From Paraspadella gotoi (taxonomy: Eukaryota; Chaetognatha): a stretch of 64,000 nucleotides of DNA. The translations under genes were made by a program, and so were the position numbers. The stretch lies in NCBI GenBank assembly GCA_051294375.1, contig CM119269.1, positions 6,309,919 through 6,373,918 of the forward strand. Reading direction: 5' to 3'. Below the pieces are notes generated by a model that saw only the letters and a program-made list of their open reading frames with translations, was not told where the DNA came from and made no database searches. Each line of letters opens with the position of its first letter. The first letter of the stretch is position 1. Below, piece after piece: positions 22,117 to 33,100 of the stretch.

Positions 22117-24271
22117 ATGAGCGTCGGGAACATGAACGTCGCTTACCCGACGATCTGGACGAAGGTAAACACCAACTGGTCAGCGGTTAATCTGCAAACC
22201 GTACACTTTGAACCGGTTACCATGGAAGCGTACCAACAGGCGCAGCAGAGCACCCCGGGTGAGGCGAAAGGTGAAGATCTTCCAACATCTTTTCTTTTCT
22301 TCAATCGTTGAAATTTCGTTTTAAAACCAAAGGAAGGGTATCAATTTTTTTTTTCCCGTTTTCCCTTGTCGTCAAGGCAATGCCATTATCGCCAACGCTG
22401 CCGCCCTCTCGGGCGTTCAGGTCAACGGCCTTCCCATCAAGAAAGAATGGCCCCCTCAGCAAGTTTCCCAAGGCCAGCTGCCCCAGACTCACATCACCCC
22501 CATTCAAGTGACCGCTGGGCCGGGACAACAGTTACCCGGCCAGCCCCAGGTCATCCAACTCCAACCGCAACACCTGCAGCAGCTGCAGCACCAGCAGCAA
22601 CATCAGTCGCAGCAACAGCCTCAGCTCCTCCAACCCATCCAGCTCTCAGGCGAAGCTTCCAAGGGTCTCTCCATAGTGACGGCCGTGACGCCCGTGACGG
22701 CCGTGACCCCGGGACCCAATCATCCGCAACCCTCCCAAACGCCCACCAGCCACCACCAGTCCCACCCGACGCCCAGCACCACGCCCGCCATGTCCGCCGC
22801 CGATCGTTCTCCGAAATATCTCGCGCGTCTCGAACGCGAGCGGAAAAAGCGCGAGAACATGACGGAGGAAGAAAGGCTCCTTTTGCGACAGAGGCAGGCG
22901 CAGCAGGCGCGCGATCGCCGCCGCAACCAGGCCCACGCTCTCACCGAGGCGCGCCGGAGCCACGGGGGCGACATCGAGAACGAGGTCGAGAGGCGCGCGC
23001 GGCTCATCGGCGCCAGATACGACCCTCCAGTCGATGGGGAGTCAATTCACGAGCAGAGAAACCGGAGGAACAACAACAGGTTCTATAGAAATAGAGAGAC
23101 GAGAGATTGCGTCGTCACCTCTTTATTTGTACATACAAATAAGTATTTTGAGATATTGTTAATTTAGATACGTAAATAAATTTAAAACAGAGATTAAGAG
23201 TAAGAGAGAGTAAGAGAGTTATTAAATTGGTACAACAAATATAAGAATTATCCATTCATAAAATAAATACTATCAAGGAAAAAAGTATATCACATTTTTA
23301 ATAAAGGATATCTAATCGAAAACTTATTTGATTTAAAAAAAATTTGAATGTTTTCGAATTTAAATTAAATTTATTTTCAGTAGCTTCCTTCTTTTTTTTG
23401 TAGGTCAAATCGTTTAGAAGTTACAGGCAAAAAAATATTGTTACTTCAAATGAAAAATGGCGAAAAAAGTTTTTTATTATTTTTGATATTTAATTATTTG
23501 TTTTTATTTTGAATAAAGTAATTTTTTTTCAATTTGGCAATGCTAAAGGCCTTATATCTCATTTTGGTTCAAAAAAATGCTTTTATAGCTTTCAGAAAAG
23601 AGAGAAAAACGCGTAATATCATCGAGTCTTAAAAGAATTTCATTAAAGATGTGGAAAAACATTTCACTGTCAAACCTCAATTTACTGTATGAGAGCATAC
23701 CCAGATAAATGCAGGCTGTAATCAATACCGAAGAAGGGTATACCAAATATTAAGAATGTTTTACTCATGTTTTGTATATTTTTTATTAAATAAATGAATT
23801 ATGTGATATACTGTTTTCCTAGATAGTAAGCTATCTTGCCCCTGACAATGGAGTGGCTATGGTGGGCTAAGGCCTACATCTCTCCTACGAAATAGTATCT
23901 TAGCATAGTTAGCATAGTACCTGACTTCTCCATCAATGAAGTTATATAATGTTTCAATTGTGAGTCCCTAAAATTAAATGTAAAAAATAAAAAAGGTTTA
24001 GTCGATCCCTTACCTCGTGACGACGCAATCTCTCGTCCGCGTCAGGCGACGAGTCAAGTTCGCGGAAACCCGCGGTATGGACATGGAGTTCGAGATAGAG
24101 AAGCGATGCCGCTCTGTCGGCTCGCGATACGACCCTCCCGTCCCCAACGAAACCATACAGGAGAAGAAAAACAGGCGTCAGAACAACAGGAGACGCCTGA
24201 AATTCGCTGAAAAAAAATTGAGTCAAAATGGGGTTGGTATATTGAATTTAAATTTGTTATTCGGAAATTAA
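22117..24271 (+). CDS. Basic-module protein B with duplicated C-terminal module
   Basis: Exons 22117-22258, 22377-23079 and 24046-24271 give 356 residues. The N-terminus has NWSAVNLQTVHFEPV, the motif shared with gene A. A Gln/Pro-rich activation-domain-like stretch follows (LQQLQHQQQHQSQQQ). The basic region reads LARLERERKKRENMTEEER, QARDRRRNQAHALTEARR, RARLIGARYDPPVDGES and RNRRNNNR. The third exon continues RRVKFAETR and then repeats the module: KRCRSVGSRYDPPVPNET, KNRRQNNRRRLKFAEKKL. The 966-bp intron splits the NNR|RRVKFAE motif. If it is retained, translation would end soon after NNNR, giving a one-module form. Lacks the N-terminal domain of gene A, unless an upstream exon exists. Confidence 0.75.
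23080..24045 (+). other. Long repeat-bearing intron of basic-module gene B
   Basis: AT-rich intron. It holds a copy of the dispersed repeat (ttggtacaacaaatataag at 23227) and, near 23820-23850, the AGTAAGCTATCTTGCCCCTGAC segment also found in FAR1 intron 1. The two pieces may be the two ends of one inserted element. Confidence 0.5.
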
Positions 24272-25398
24272 AAAAAAATAAATCAAAGGCTGGGTTTCGC
24301 GGCAGGGTAAACGAATGAATTTTTTTCTTAAAGATTGCTGACTTTTTCCAACGTATACTAGTAGAAAAAAATAATGTAGTCGATTAATTAGGAACTGGCT
24401 TCTGTGTGTTGAAAACAAAAAACACTAAATACATATGGAAATGGAATAATTTTATTTTTAACATAACGTGCCTTGAAAAAAAATATTTTTTTGGACTTCG
24501 AAGATGTGCAGCAATTTTTAATTTTCTGATTCATTGTCTATTTTGCCGTAAAATCAAAGAATGAGTCATAAATGTCTTTAAATACTTATGCCAATATTTT
24601 GTAACCCACGGTTTAAATTTTTTTTAGTTTTTAATTTTATTTTTGCATGAGAGTGATATTCCCTGCTCATGTTAACACCTTAAACCTATTATTATTTTAA
24701 ACATTTCTTTTTATAAAGTGATACTATATCAGCGTAATTGTGCCTTCTTTTTACAGCGAAAATCTTTGATGGTTAATGGTTATTGATTAACTTAAATCAA
24801 ACCCGATGTTAAAAGTTTGAAAGTATAAGTAATAATGCGATATCTTTTAAAATCCCGATTTTAATTTATTTTAAACTTGACCTTTAGATCTTGTTCCAAT
24901 TTCAGTTTTTGGAAGGCCCTTTGACGCTCGATGCGGAGAAAACAGACTGACTTTGCACATCTTAAATATTTTATTTTATTTTAAATAATTTTAAAAATAA
25001 AAAATATTAGCAATTTTTTTTTTTAATTTACGAGGGGCCAGCGATGAATTTTTAGACTGAAGTACTAACTACTACATAGTAAATAATTTAAATTTTAGAT
25101 TCTTTTTAATATGAATTTAAAAATTAAAGAATAATGCGTAGTTTCTTATTTCTCTCGAAGACAAAGTTTTATTTAATAAGTTACATAACGTTACATACGT
25201 GACATTTTAATGGTTTTTGTCGCGGGTCCTTCGTAATATTAAACCTTTCCCTTTCTCATTTCAAATTTCCGACCAAATTATATTCCAAAACAAATTTGAA
25301 TCTGATATACCGTCCTAAAACTCCCTCTCCCCCTCCTTTCGACTCTTCTCTGCATTTCACCGCCGCCGCAACCACCGCAACCCGTGCTCGACCGCGAC
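24272..25398 (+). other. Spacer between the basic-module genes B and C
   Basis: Very AT-rich, with no supported gene, RNA or repeat on either strand. An open frame extends upstream of gene C's ATG, so its true start could lie within the last ~60 bases. Confidence 0.4.
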
Positions 25399-25839
25399 AT
25401 GCACCACCACTCTCACCAAACGCCGCCGCCGCTTCCTCAGAATTGGTGCAACCGTCAGAATCAGCCCGCGAAAGACGCCTCCTCCAAGTACATGGCGCGT
25501 ATGGAGCGCGAGAGGAAGAAGCGCGAGAACATGACGGAGGAGGAGCGGGAGTCGTTGCGTCTCAGACAGGCGCAGCAGGCGCGCGACAGGCGCCGCGCGG
25601 CCTCCCGCGCCCTCAGTGATGCGCGCAAGAACCAAGATATCGAGCTGGAGATCGAGGCGCGCGCGAGGATCGTGGGAGCGCGTTACGATCCGCCCAACGA
25701 GGGCGAAACCCTGCTCGAGCAGAGGAACCGACGCAACAACAATAGGCGACGCGTAAAGTTCGCCGAAAACAAACTGGGATCCTCGGGACTGGCAGACTTC
25801 GAGATCAAGTCCGTCAGCGTCAGCGACGCCGTGGCGTAA
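25399..25839 (+). CDS. Basic-module protein C (short, single-exon paralogue)
   Basis: One exon with 146 residues from the ATG at 25399. After a His/Pro-rich start (HHHSHQTPPP), it carries the complete basic region: MARMERERKKRENMTEEERE, QARDRRRAASRALSDARKN, RARIVGARYDPPNEGET, RNRRNNNRRRVKFAENKL and a tail GLADFEIKSVSVSD. That tail is like the GLGNFEVKPIDVHES end of gene A. It lacks the N-terminal domain and the NLQTV motif. The absence of introns within the conserved region could reflect a retrocopy of a processed paralogue or simple loss, and the start is uncertain because the frame stays open upstream. Confidence 0.75.
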   Translation: MHHHSHQTPPPLPQNWCNRQNQPAKDASSKYMARMERERKKRENMTEEERESLRLRQAQQARDRRRAASRALSDARKNQDIELEIEARARIVGARYDPPNEGETLLEQRNRRNNNRRRVKFAENKLGSSGLADFEIKSVSVSDAVA

Positions 25840-25869
25840 AAAATAAAATTACTTCTTTTTTTTCGTTTG

Positions 25870-25873
<4 letters not shown>

Positions 25874-25937
<64 letters not shown>

Positions 25938-25955
25938 CTCTCTCTCTCTCTCCTC
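25874..25955 (+). repeat. CT dinucleotide microsatellite
   Basis: About 80 bases of nearly pure (CT)n with two CC interruptions, 35 bases after the stop codon of basic-module gene C. Confidence 0.95.
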
Positions 25956-27485
25956 ATTCGCGAAGTATAAGCATATGTAACGCGCGAGAGTGATTTACTT
26001 TATATACGTTGGATCGAAGCGGCGTCGATTATTTTATCTCTTTCGCTCGGAGAAACGTCGAAGTGGCTGATGCCGACGCGTTTGCGCTCGACCTTTTCGC
26101 TTCCCAGATTGAAACCAGTTTTAATGATAAAAAATAATCGAAATACAAAACTAAAGACATTTCCCTTCGCCCCCCATTTTCATCTTTGGAGAGAGAGAGG
26201 CATATATCGAGGAAGAAGCACGAAAATGCCGATTTTTTTTCCCCTTTTTTTAGATTTTTCTAAAAAAATTGTTCATAAATGGATTTGACGATTTTCATTG
26301 CATGCATTGATTTCTGCTCGCAGGATTGATGTTATTTTCGACATGTACCGTTTCCCTTTCCCTCCAAGCCCCTTATTTTTATTTCGGTGCGCGGATATTT
26401 CACCCTCTCCCCTCCTCGCCCCCGTTTCCAAACGAATCTCCGGCGTGTATTTTCTGCTGCATATTTTATTTTCACTTGGGTCTTTTCGAGTTCCAGTCCG
26501 AATCGGGAGTGAAAGATCTCGTGATTTAAACAAACTTATCAGTAATCACGACTCTTTTTCTCCCGCTCTTTACCCCTCGAGGCCATTCGCTCCCTCCCAG
26601 TTTTCGCCCCCAATCTCATTCCAATCCTACCTCCAGTTTAAGCGTTGGCTTCCCAACTCCCCCGTCCCCTTCCCCTACCCCGGCGATGACGGACGATGGA
26701 CTCGAAATGGTTTGTTTTCTACTTTGATGAAAGGATTTCAAAATGTTACAAGTCTGGAGATACATTGCGACTTGATTGTCTATTAATCGCGGAATTAGGC
26801 TCCGTTTAGTTACGCCGATCCACCGGCTCGTTGGATTTTTTTTTATATTGCGGAGATTCCCCAATTTTGCGAGATATGATTTCAACTCGCGAATTTTTAT
26901 TGTATAATACAAAGTTCAAAATTTCGTGCTTTGTTTACACTATCATGGCCACTTGATTTTTTTTTTTTAGTTCTTATTAAGGATTTCAAAAATGAATTTT
27001 ATGAGGTTTGTACAAAGTACATCGAGTTTTGTACGTCAAGAGGCTCTTTATTTATAGTTTTTACTTTGCTATAGATTTCATAGATAAATTACCAGTTTGA
27101 TTTTTTTTTTGTATGTCGGTAATGAAGACTTTTTGCATAATAGGCACCTCCTGCAATAAGAGATTTTTTTTCTTTCTCAGCATAATTTTCTTTCTCATTG
27201 GTTTTCACGTCTTCATTACTTTCGAGTTAATTTTACTTATGGAGTGGCATTGCATTTAAAAAAAAAATCGTTAAAACACTTTCTTCAAACGTATATATTT
27301 TGTTTAAACGTCAGAAAAGATATGATGGATCACAACACGAAAAAAAATAACAGTAATTTAAAAAAAAAACGAAAACACCCACACGTTGTACATATTTTAT
27401 GTACTTATCACCCTCTCTCTCTCATACTATTTGATTAGAAAGTCTCGTCCTCCATAATGATACAATTACTTCTTTCAATATAGAG
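25956..27485 (+). other. Spacer upstream of OXCT1
   Basis: A C-rich, promoter-like block lies near 26560-26690, followed by AT-rich sequence with T and A runs. A TTTCAATATAG acceptor-like site ends at 27483, two bases before the OXCT1 ATG, so the promoter block may drive an OXCT1 transcript with a 5' UTR intron. No coding gene is supported. Confidence 0.45.
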
Positions 27486-29510
27486 ATGTCAGTGAAGTCC
27501 TTGACGTGCCTCGTTCGAGGCGGAAAGCGGTTCTATCGATCTTCGGCCGGAAAAACTTTTGTCTCGAACGCTCGTTGTTTCGGCCTCCCCTCGCGTTTAC
27601 CGGACTCGGCCACGCCCACCGCTCGAGGCTTCTCCACATCCTCCCGCCTCGAGGCGCAGTTTTATGATTCGGCGGCCGAAGCCGTCGCCGACATTTCCGA
27701 CGACTCCAGGCTTCTCGTCGGCGGTTTCGGACTCTGCGGAATTCCCGAGAACCTCATCGACGGCCTCTTGAAAAATGGCGTCAAGAATTTGACAGGTGAG
27801 ATGAACAAATTTGTGGAAACGACCGATGAAAAGCGATTCGTCTAAATCCCTCGACTCGACTCGACTCAGCGGTGAGCAACAACGCGGGCGTCGACGACTT
27901 TGGCCTCGGCCTTCTTCTCAAAACGCGGCAGGTGAAAAGAATGATCTCTTCATACGTGGGCGAGAATCGTGAGTTCGAGCGCCAATACCTCAGCGGCGAA
28001 CTCGAGGTCGAACTTACCCCGCAAGGCACGCTCGCAGAGAGGATACGCGCCGGCGGCGCCGGAATTCCAGCTTTCTTCACGCCGACCGGTGAGAGACCGG
28101 ATTTTGATTTTTGATTTAATTTCTAAATGTGTGCAAATTTTGCTATCTCTAATTTTGTTTGGTTATCTTAGGGGAAGTTTAGAATATTAAAAAATAATCA
28201 CTATACTAATAATTAAATAAATATAAATAAATAGATTGGTTTAAACCAATACAATAAAAATTCGCCCATTCAATAAATAAGCAACCTAGCTTATCGAACT
28301 TTACTTATATTTTGAATTTGTATTTAACAAGATATAACTAAGAACTGACTATCATCTCTGCTAGCTTACGGAACGCTCGTCCACGAGGGTGGAGCTCCAA
28401 TCAAATACTCTCCCGAGGGTTCTGTTCTCATTCCATCCACCCCGCGCGAAAGTCGCCAGTTCGCTGGGCGACATTACATCATGGAAGAAGCGATCACGGG
28501 CGACTTCGCCCTCGTCAAGGCCTGGAAGGCGGACAAAATGGGAAACCTCGTCTTTCGCAAGACGGCGAGAAACTTCAATGAGCCCATGTGCAAGGCGGGT
28601 CGGGTCACCATCGCCGAGGTCGAGGAAATCGTCGAGACTGGCGAACTAGACCCTGAGTCCATTCACGTCCCATCCGTCTACGTCCAGCGGGTGGTACATT
28701 CGCACCAGCTGCAGAAGCGGGTCGAGCGCCTGACTCTGAGTCAGGAATCAAACACTAACGCCTCGAACAACGCAGTTTCGCCGGCTGAGGCCATGCGGGA
28801 AAAAATCGTACGCCGGGCCGCGCGAGAGTTCCGCGACGGCATGTACGTCAACCTGGGCATTGGTATGCCAATGCTCGCGTCGAACTTTCTTGAGGACGGG
28901 ATCACTGTGCACTTGCAGAGCGAGAACGGAGTACTGGGTCTTGGACCTTATCCCGCAGAGGCTGAGGTTGACCCCGATCTGATCAACGCTGGGAAGCAGA
29001 CTGTCACCGTCGTCCCCGGCGCTTCTTATTTTGGAAGCGACGAGTCCTTCGCCATGATCCGTGGCGGCCACATCGACATCACCATCCTCGGCGCCATGCA
29101 GGTCTCGCAAAGCGGAGACCTTGCCAACTGGATGATCCCCGGCAAGATGGTCAAGGGCATGGGCGGCGCCATGGACCTTGTCGGCAGTGGGGGGAGCAAA
29201 GGTTAGAGGATTTTGTTTTTTTAAACTTAGTTATCACAATAATTTAATGTTATTGTTTTTACTTGTTCCAGTTATCGTGACGATGGAGCACACCGCCAAG
29301 GGAAAGCCTAAGATCTTGCCGGAATGCACGCTCCCCCTGACGGGCAAAAACTGCGTCGACATGATCATCACGGAGTTAGGAGTTTTCGAGTTCGCGGACG
29401 GAAAAATAATGTTAACGGAGATTGCGGATGGCGTCACCGTTGACGAGGTCGTCAAAGCCACCGCGTGTTCCTTCAAAGTTGCCGACGAACTGCGACCCAT
29501 GCTTCAATGA
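27486..29510 (+). CDS. OXCT1: Succinyl-CoA:3-ketoacid CoA-transferase (SCOT), mitochondrial
   Basis: Exons 27486-27795, 27870-28088, 28365-29201 and 29272-29510 give 534 residues (human 520). The enzyme moves CoA from succinyl-CoA to acetoacetate, the key step of ketone body use in mitochondria. The N-terminus is basic and Ser/Arg-rich ([14 protein letters not shown]), consistent with an import signal. The alpha-domain shows [30 protein letters not shown] and [20 protein letters not shown]. The beta-domain carries [14 protein letters not shown], whose glutamate (about residue 363) is the catalytic residue that forms the CoA thioester, and [19 protein letters not shown]. Intron 2 (28089-28364) carries a copy of the dispersed repeat near 28212-28295. 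Confidence 0.97.
28212..28295 (+). repeat. Dispersed repeat copy in OXCT1 intron 2
   Basis: The stretch gattggtttaaaccaatac, then cattcaataaataagc and tagcttatcg, parallels the copies at 13885, 23227 and 57343 in order and spacing. Confidence 0.4.
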
Positions 29511-30184
29511 CCCCTTATTTAAACTAAATTGTCCCCTTTTTTCGTTCTCAAGCGCTTCGACGGGTTACATTATCTTGTCAAATTATACATCTCGTCTTTT
29601 GTGATACTATCAAATTTTTTTATCACCACGCTGAAAAATTACTTAAAGAGTTTGTGAGCAAAGCCGGAACTTCTCACAGGTTTTTAATAATGTGAAGTTT
29701 TTTATTTTAATTTTGGATCTTTTGAGTTTACTTAGCTACCGAGATTCCCTCACAAATTAGCATGGAAAATAAAAATCGTATGACAGACAAAATAAACTTA
29801 CACGACTCAGTCGAAACTAAAGTGATTTCAAGCTCAAACATCTACTTTCCTACCGACACAAAAGTTTACTCAATCCATCCATCCGATCACGAGTAATTGG
29901 AGTTCAATGCTTAAGGTGGATGGACGGATATCATTTTTTTGCATATTTTTTTGCCCCCTAACAATTCGACGTTCTGAAATGATTTAGGTGACTGACCGAC
30001 ATAACTATAAGAGGTAACCGACACTGACAAAGTGACTTAAGATCCAGAATTCGCAACAAGAAGATTCGATTAAAAATGTTAAAAAACAGAATAAATAAAT
30101 GGAAACTTCATTCCAGTCTGAAAGTCATTTTTTTATTAATTCGTTTGTTTTTCAGTCTGTAAAAAATATAAACCTCAAAAGGCA
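29511..30184 (+). other. Spacer between OXCT1 and the exon-array gene
   Basis: AT-rich, no gene seen. TTTGTTTTTCAG ending at 30155 is a strong acceptor 29 bases before the next ATG. Confidence 0.5.
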
Positions 30185-33100
30185 ATGTCGTCTTCACAGA
30201 GCCTTTTGGGTCTCGTGACTCAGTTACAGTCCATGGAAATGAATTTGACGTCGGTGCTCATGGAAGCCGCGCTTAAACTTGCCTCGTTAACAGGTGCGTT
30301 TACGTACATTTTAGTTTGATTTTTTGAGAAAATTGCAAATTTCGAAAATCCATCTTCATTTTCCAGACGCGAGCGTCTTTTTTCTCATCGAAACGCCAGA
30401 AGGTCGACGGTTTGCCGGAAGGCATCATCTCTGCGACGCGTATCTGCGTGGATGTCTCTGTCCTCTTCCCGATGACAAGGAACTTGAGGTCGACATTAAC
30501 GTGTCGTCGCTGAGGGAGAAGTCGCGGCCACCGATGCCAGATCCTGGTGAATGATCGATGATTTACGAATTTAAGTCATTACTGATAACAGGGTCTTATG
30601 TTTCATCATACTATGGCAACGGGGAGACATGTGTGATGCCCGGGGTGTGAGGCAACTCCCGACAGCTGGTTGTCCAGCTTTTCTCTATCTTTTTTTCTCT
30701 TTCTCTCTCCCATACACGCAGTTTGTTTGTTTTTATTAACAATGAATGACCAATGACCATCGCGTCAATGAATGACGATCATCGCATCAATGAATGACTA
30801 TCATCGCGTCAATGAATGATTATCATCGCATCAATGAATGATTATCATCGCATCAATGAATGATTATCATCGCATCAATGAATGATTATCATCGCATCAA
30901 TGAATGATTATCATCGCATCAATGAATGATTATCATCGCATCAATGAATGACTATCATCACATCCATCATTTGGTTATCATCGCATCAATATTTGGTTAT
31001 CATCGCATCAATAATCAATTAATATTACATCAATCAATCAATTACTATTACATCAATCATTCGTTATCGCAACAATCATTCGTTTTTTTTTTCTGGAATT
31101 TTTCATTAATTTTCTTTGATAGTCTGCCGAGATCACTATACTTTCAAGATTTTTTTTCAATGTATGCAATACTTCATTCAGCGAACGATCGCGCCCTCGC
31201 TTCCTTGCCCAACGTGTCTTCCCTTCCTCCGTCTATCCGCCAGTCGCCCTCCGGCCGGAAACGTCCCTCCCCTTCGGCCGCCTCTTCCTCCTCGCCTATC
31301 AAACAGTTAAAGACGAACTCTTCCCGCGCCGGAAGCGTCGCCTGCAGCTTCTTCAACGCCGCCTCTCCCGTCCTAAAACGAGAGGCGGTGGACGTCAAGT
31401 CGGAGGCTTACGAGATTGACGACGAGGACAGCGACATCGAAGAGATTTTTGCAGTGGAGAGCGAAGAGGCGGTCGGCGGCGTCGGTGCCTTCGATTTTGA
31501 AGGAGCAGGCAGAGGCGCCATTGCTCCCAACGGCCTGGCGGTGGAATTAGCCGGCGCTTCCGGGATGGAAAGCGTTCTCAACCAATCGGAACTCGAATCG
31601 GTGGGTATCAAAACGGGCAGGTCGGGTTATGGGTGGGGCGGAAGAGGAGGCTTGCGATGGTTGGACCGATGATTTTTTTTCCATGGTTTCTTTTTCTTCG
31701 TACTGGCGGCGGTCATTCAAAGCAAGTTTGCCCAGTCTCGACCCCCGATCGGTGCGATGAGGCTTTTTTTGGTGGCTGACAAGATCCTTTCCTCCTTTCT
31801 CGCTCTTTTTCTTTTGTTATGTGTCTTCTCTATCTTACTCTTAACTGGCTCAACTTATTCGTCCTTTTCTTTCTTCTGCTCTCCCCTCCCCTTTCAAACC
31901 ACAGGAAATAATGTCTTGGGTCGAGACTTGGGTCCAGAGCAACGTGAAAGCGGTAGCGGTTCGGTCCATTGCCGACCCAGCCGCGCTGAGCGGTGAGAGA
32001 GGCGGCGAGCGCCGCCTCCTCAGTTCCCTCTGCTACGACTTTGGCAAAGATTTCGCCGTCAAGTTTCGCGGCGGAGGCAACCGCCGCTTCGCCTTTCGCC
32101 TTTTCTGGGCACAATTTCCTAACTTGCACGTCCACCTGGGAAAAGATTTCGACTACGGCGGCCGACCGAGGACGTTGATGGTCTGGTGCTCCGCCATGGT
32201 GTCCACGGCTGTGTCGAGGACGAACCATCGGGCGGCCGTTTTGAGCCGTGATCGCGTTCGTTTAGAAATCGGTTGAGAGAGGAGCGAGCGAAAGAGAGAG
32301 GGAGTTTGGAATACTTGATGAATGGAGTGTTGCTTTCTTCACCAGGTTTAGATTGATTTTTAAAAAGCAGAAAAAACCCTTCGTTAGCGGGAAAAAAAAG
32401 TGTATTCCTCTCCGTTTTTTCCAGGCGATGGTTAAATGGGTCCGGGAGGACTTTGTCAAGAGCAACCGAAAGTTCTCCCCTCTTTCTCAGATCAGTGACC
32501 CCGCTTGTCTGTACGATAAGAACACGATCGAGCGGAAGTTGATGAGCTCCCTGTGTTACGAGTTCGGGAAGGAGTTTGTCGCGCGCTTCTCCGCGCTTCA
32601 ACTCTCCCGCCGGACGGCTTTCGAAACGTTCTGGGCTTGTTTCGAAAACCTTCATCCCTACGACGACTTCATCTGCGAATTTAAGGAGGGTCAGAGAAAC
32701 TTGAAGAGCATGTGCAACGCCGTCTTTTCCACGGCCGTCTCGTACACCAAAAGAAAAGTGGTCGCGTCTTGAATCTCTTTCAGTTCGCGCCCCTGCCGCT
32801 CCCCACGTTGACTGCAGTTCGGTGTATTTTATTTGGGAATCAGCATTAATTATCTGTACTTGATCTTTCATTGAATTTTTCTTAAATTTTAAACGTTTTA
32901 CTAGATGAAAATCCAATTTAAATTTTTTTTTTCTCCGTTTCTATTTGCAGGCCATGGAATCATGGTTTTGGAATGTCTTCTTACAAAATAATCTAAAGAT
33001 CGAAGCGGTTAAATCTATTCAAGACGCGAATTGTCTGACGGAAAAAAGTACTAATGAAAGGAAACTCTTGAGCTCGCTCTGTTACGATTTGGGAAAAGAA

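Noticed and set aside
26273-26533. Minus-strand open frame of 86 codons in the spacer before OXCT1
   Set aside because: No homology, no splice sites, low-complexity composition.
26684-26708. Short ATG exon MTDDGLEM followed by a GT site
   Set aside because: No downstream exon keeps the frame open; it may only be a 5' UTR exon of OXCT1 with an upstream ATG.
30926-31180. Continuous open frame through the 22-bp repeats into exon 3 of the exon-array gene
   Set aside because: The repeat simply lacks stops in that frame; the coding exon begins after the acceptor at 31181, which matches the phase of exon 2.
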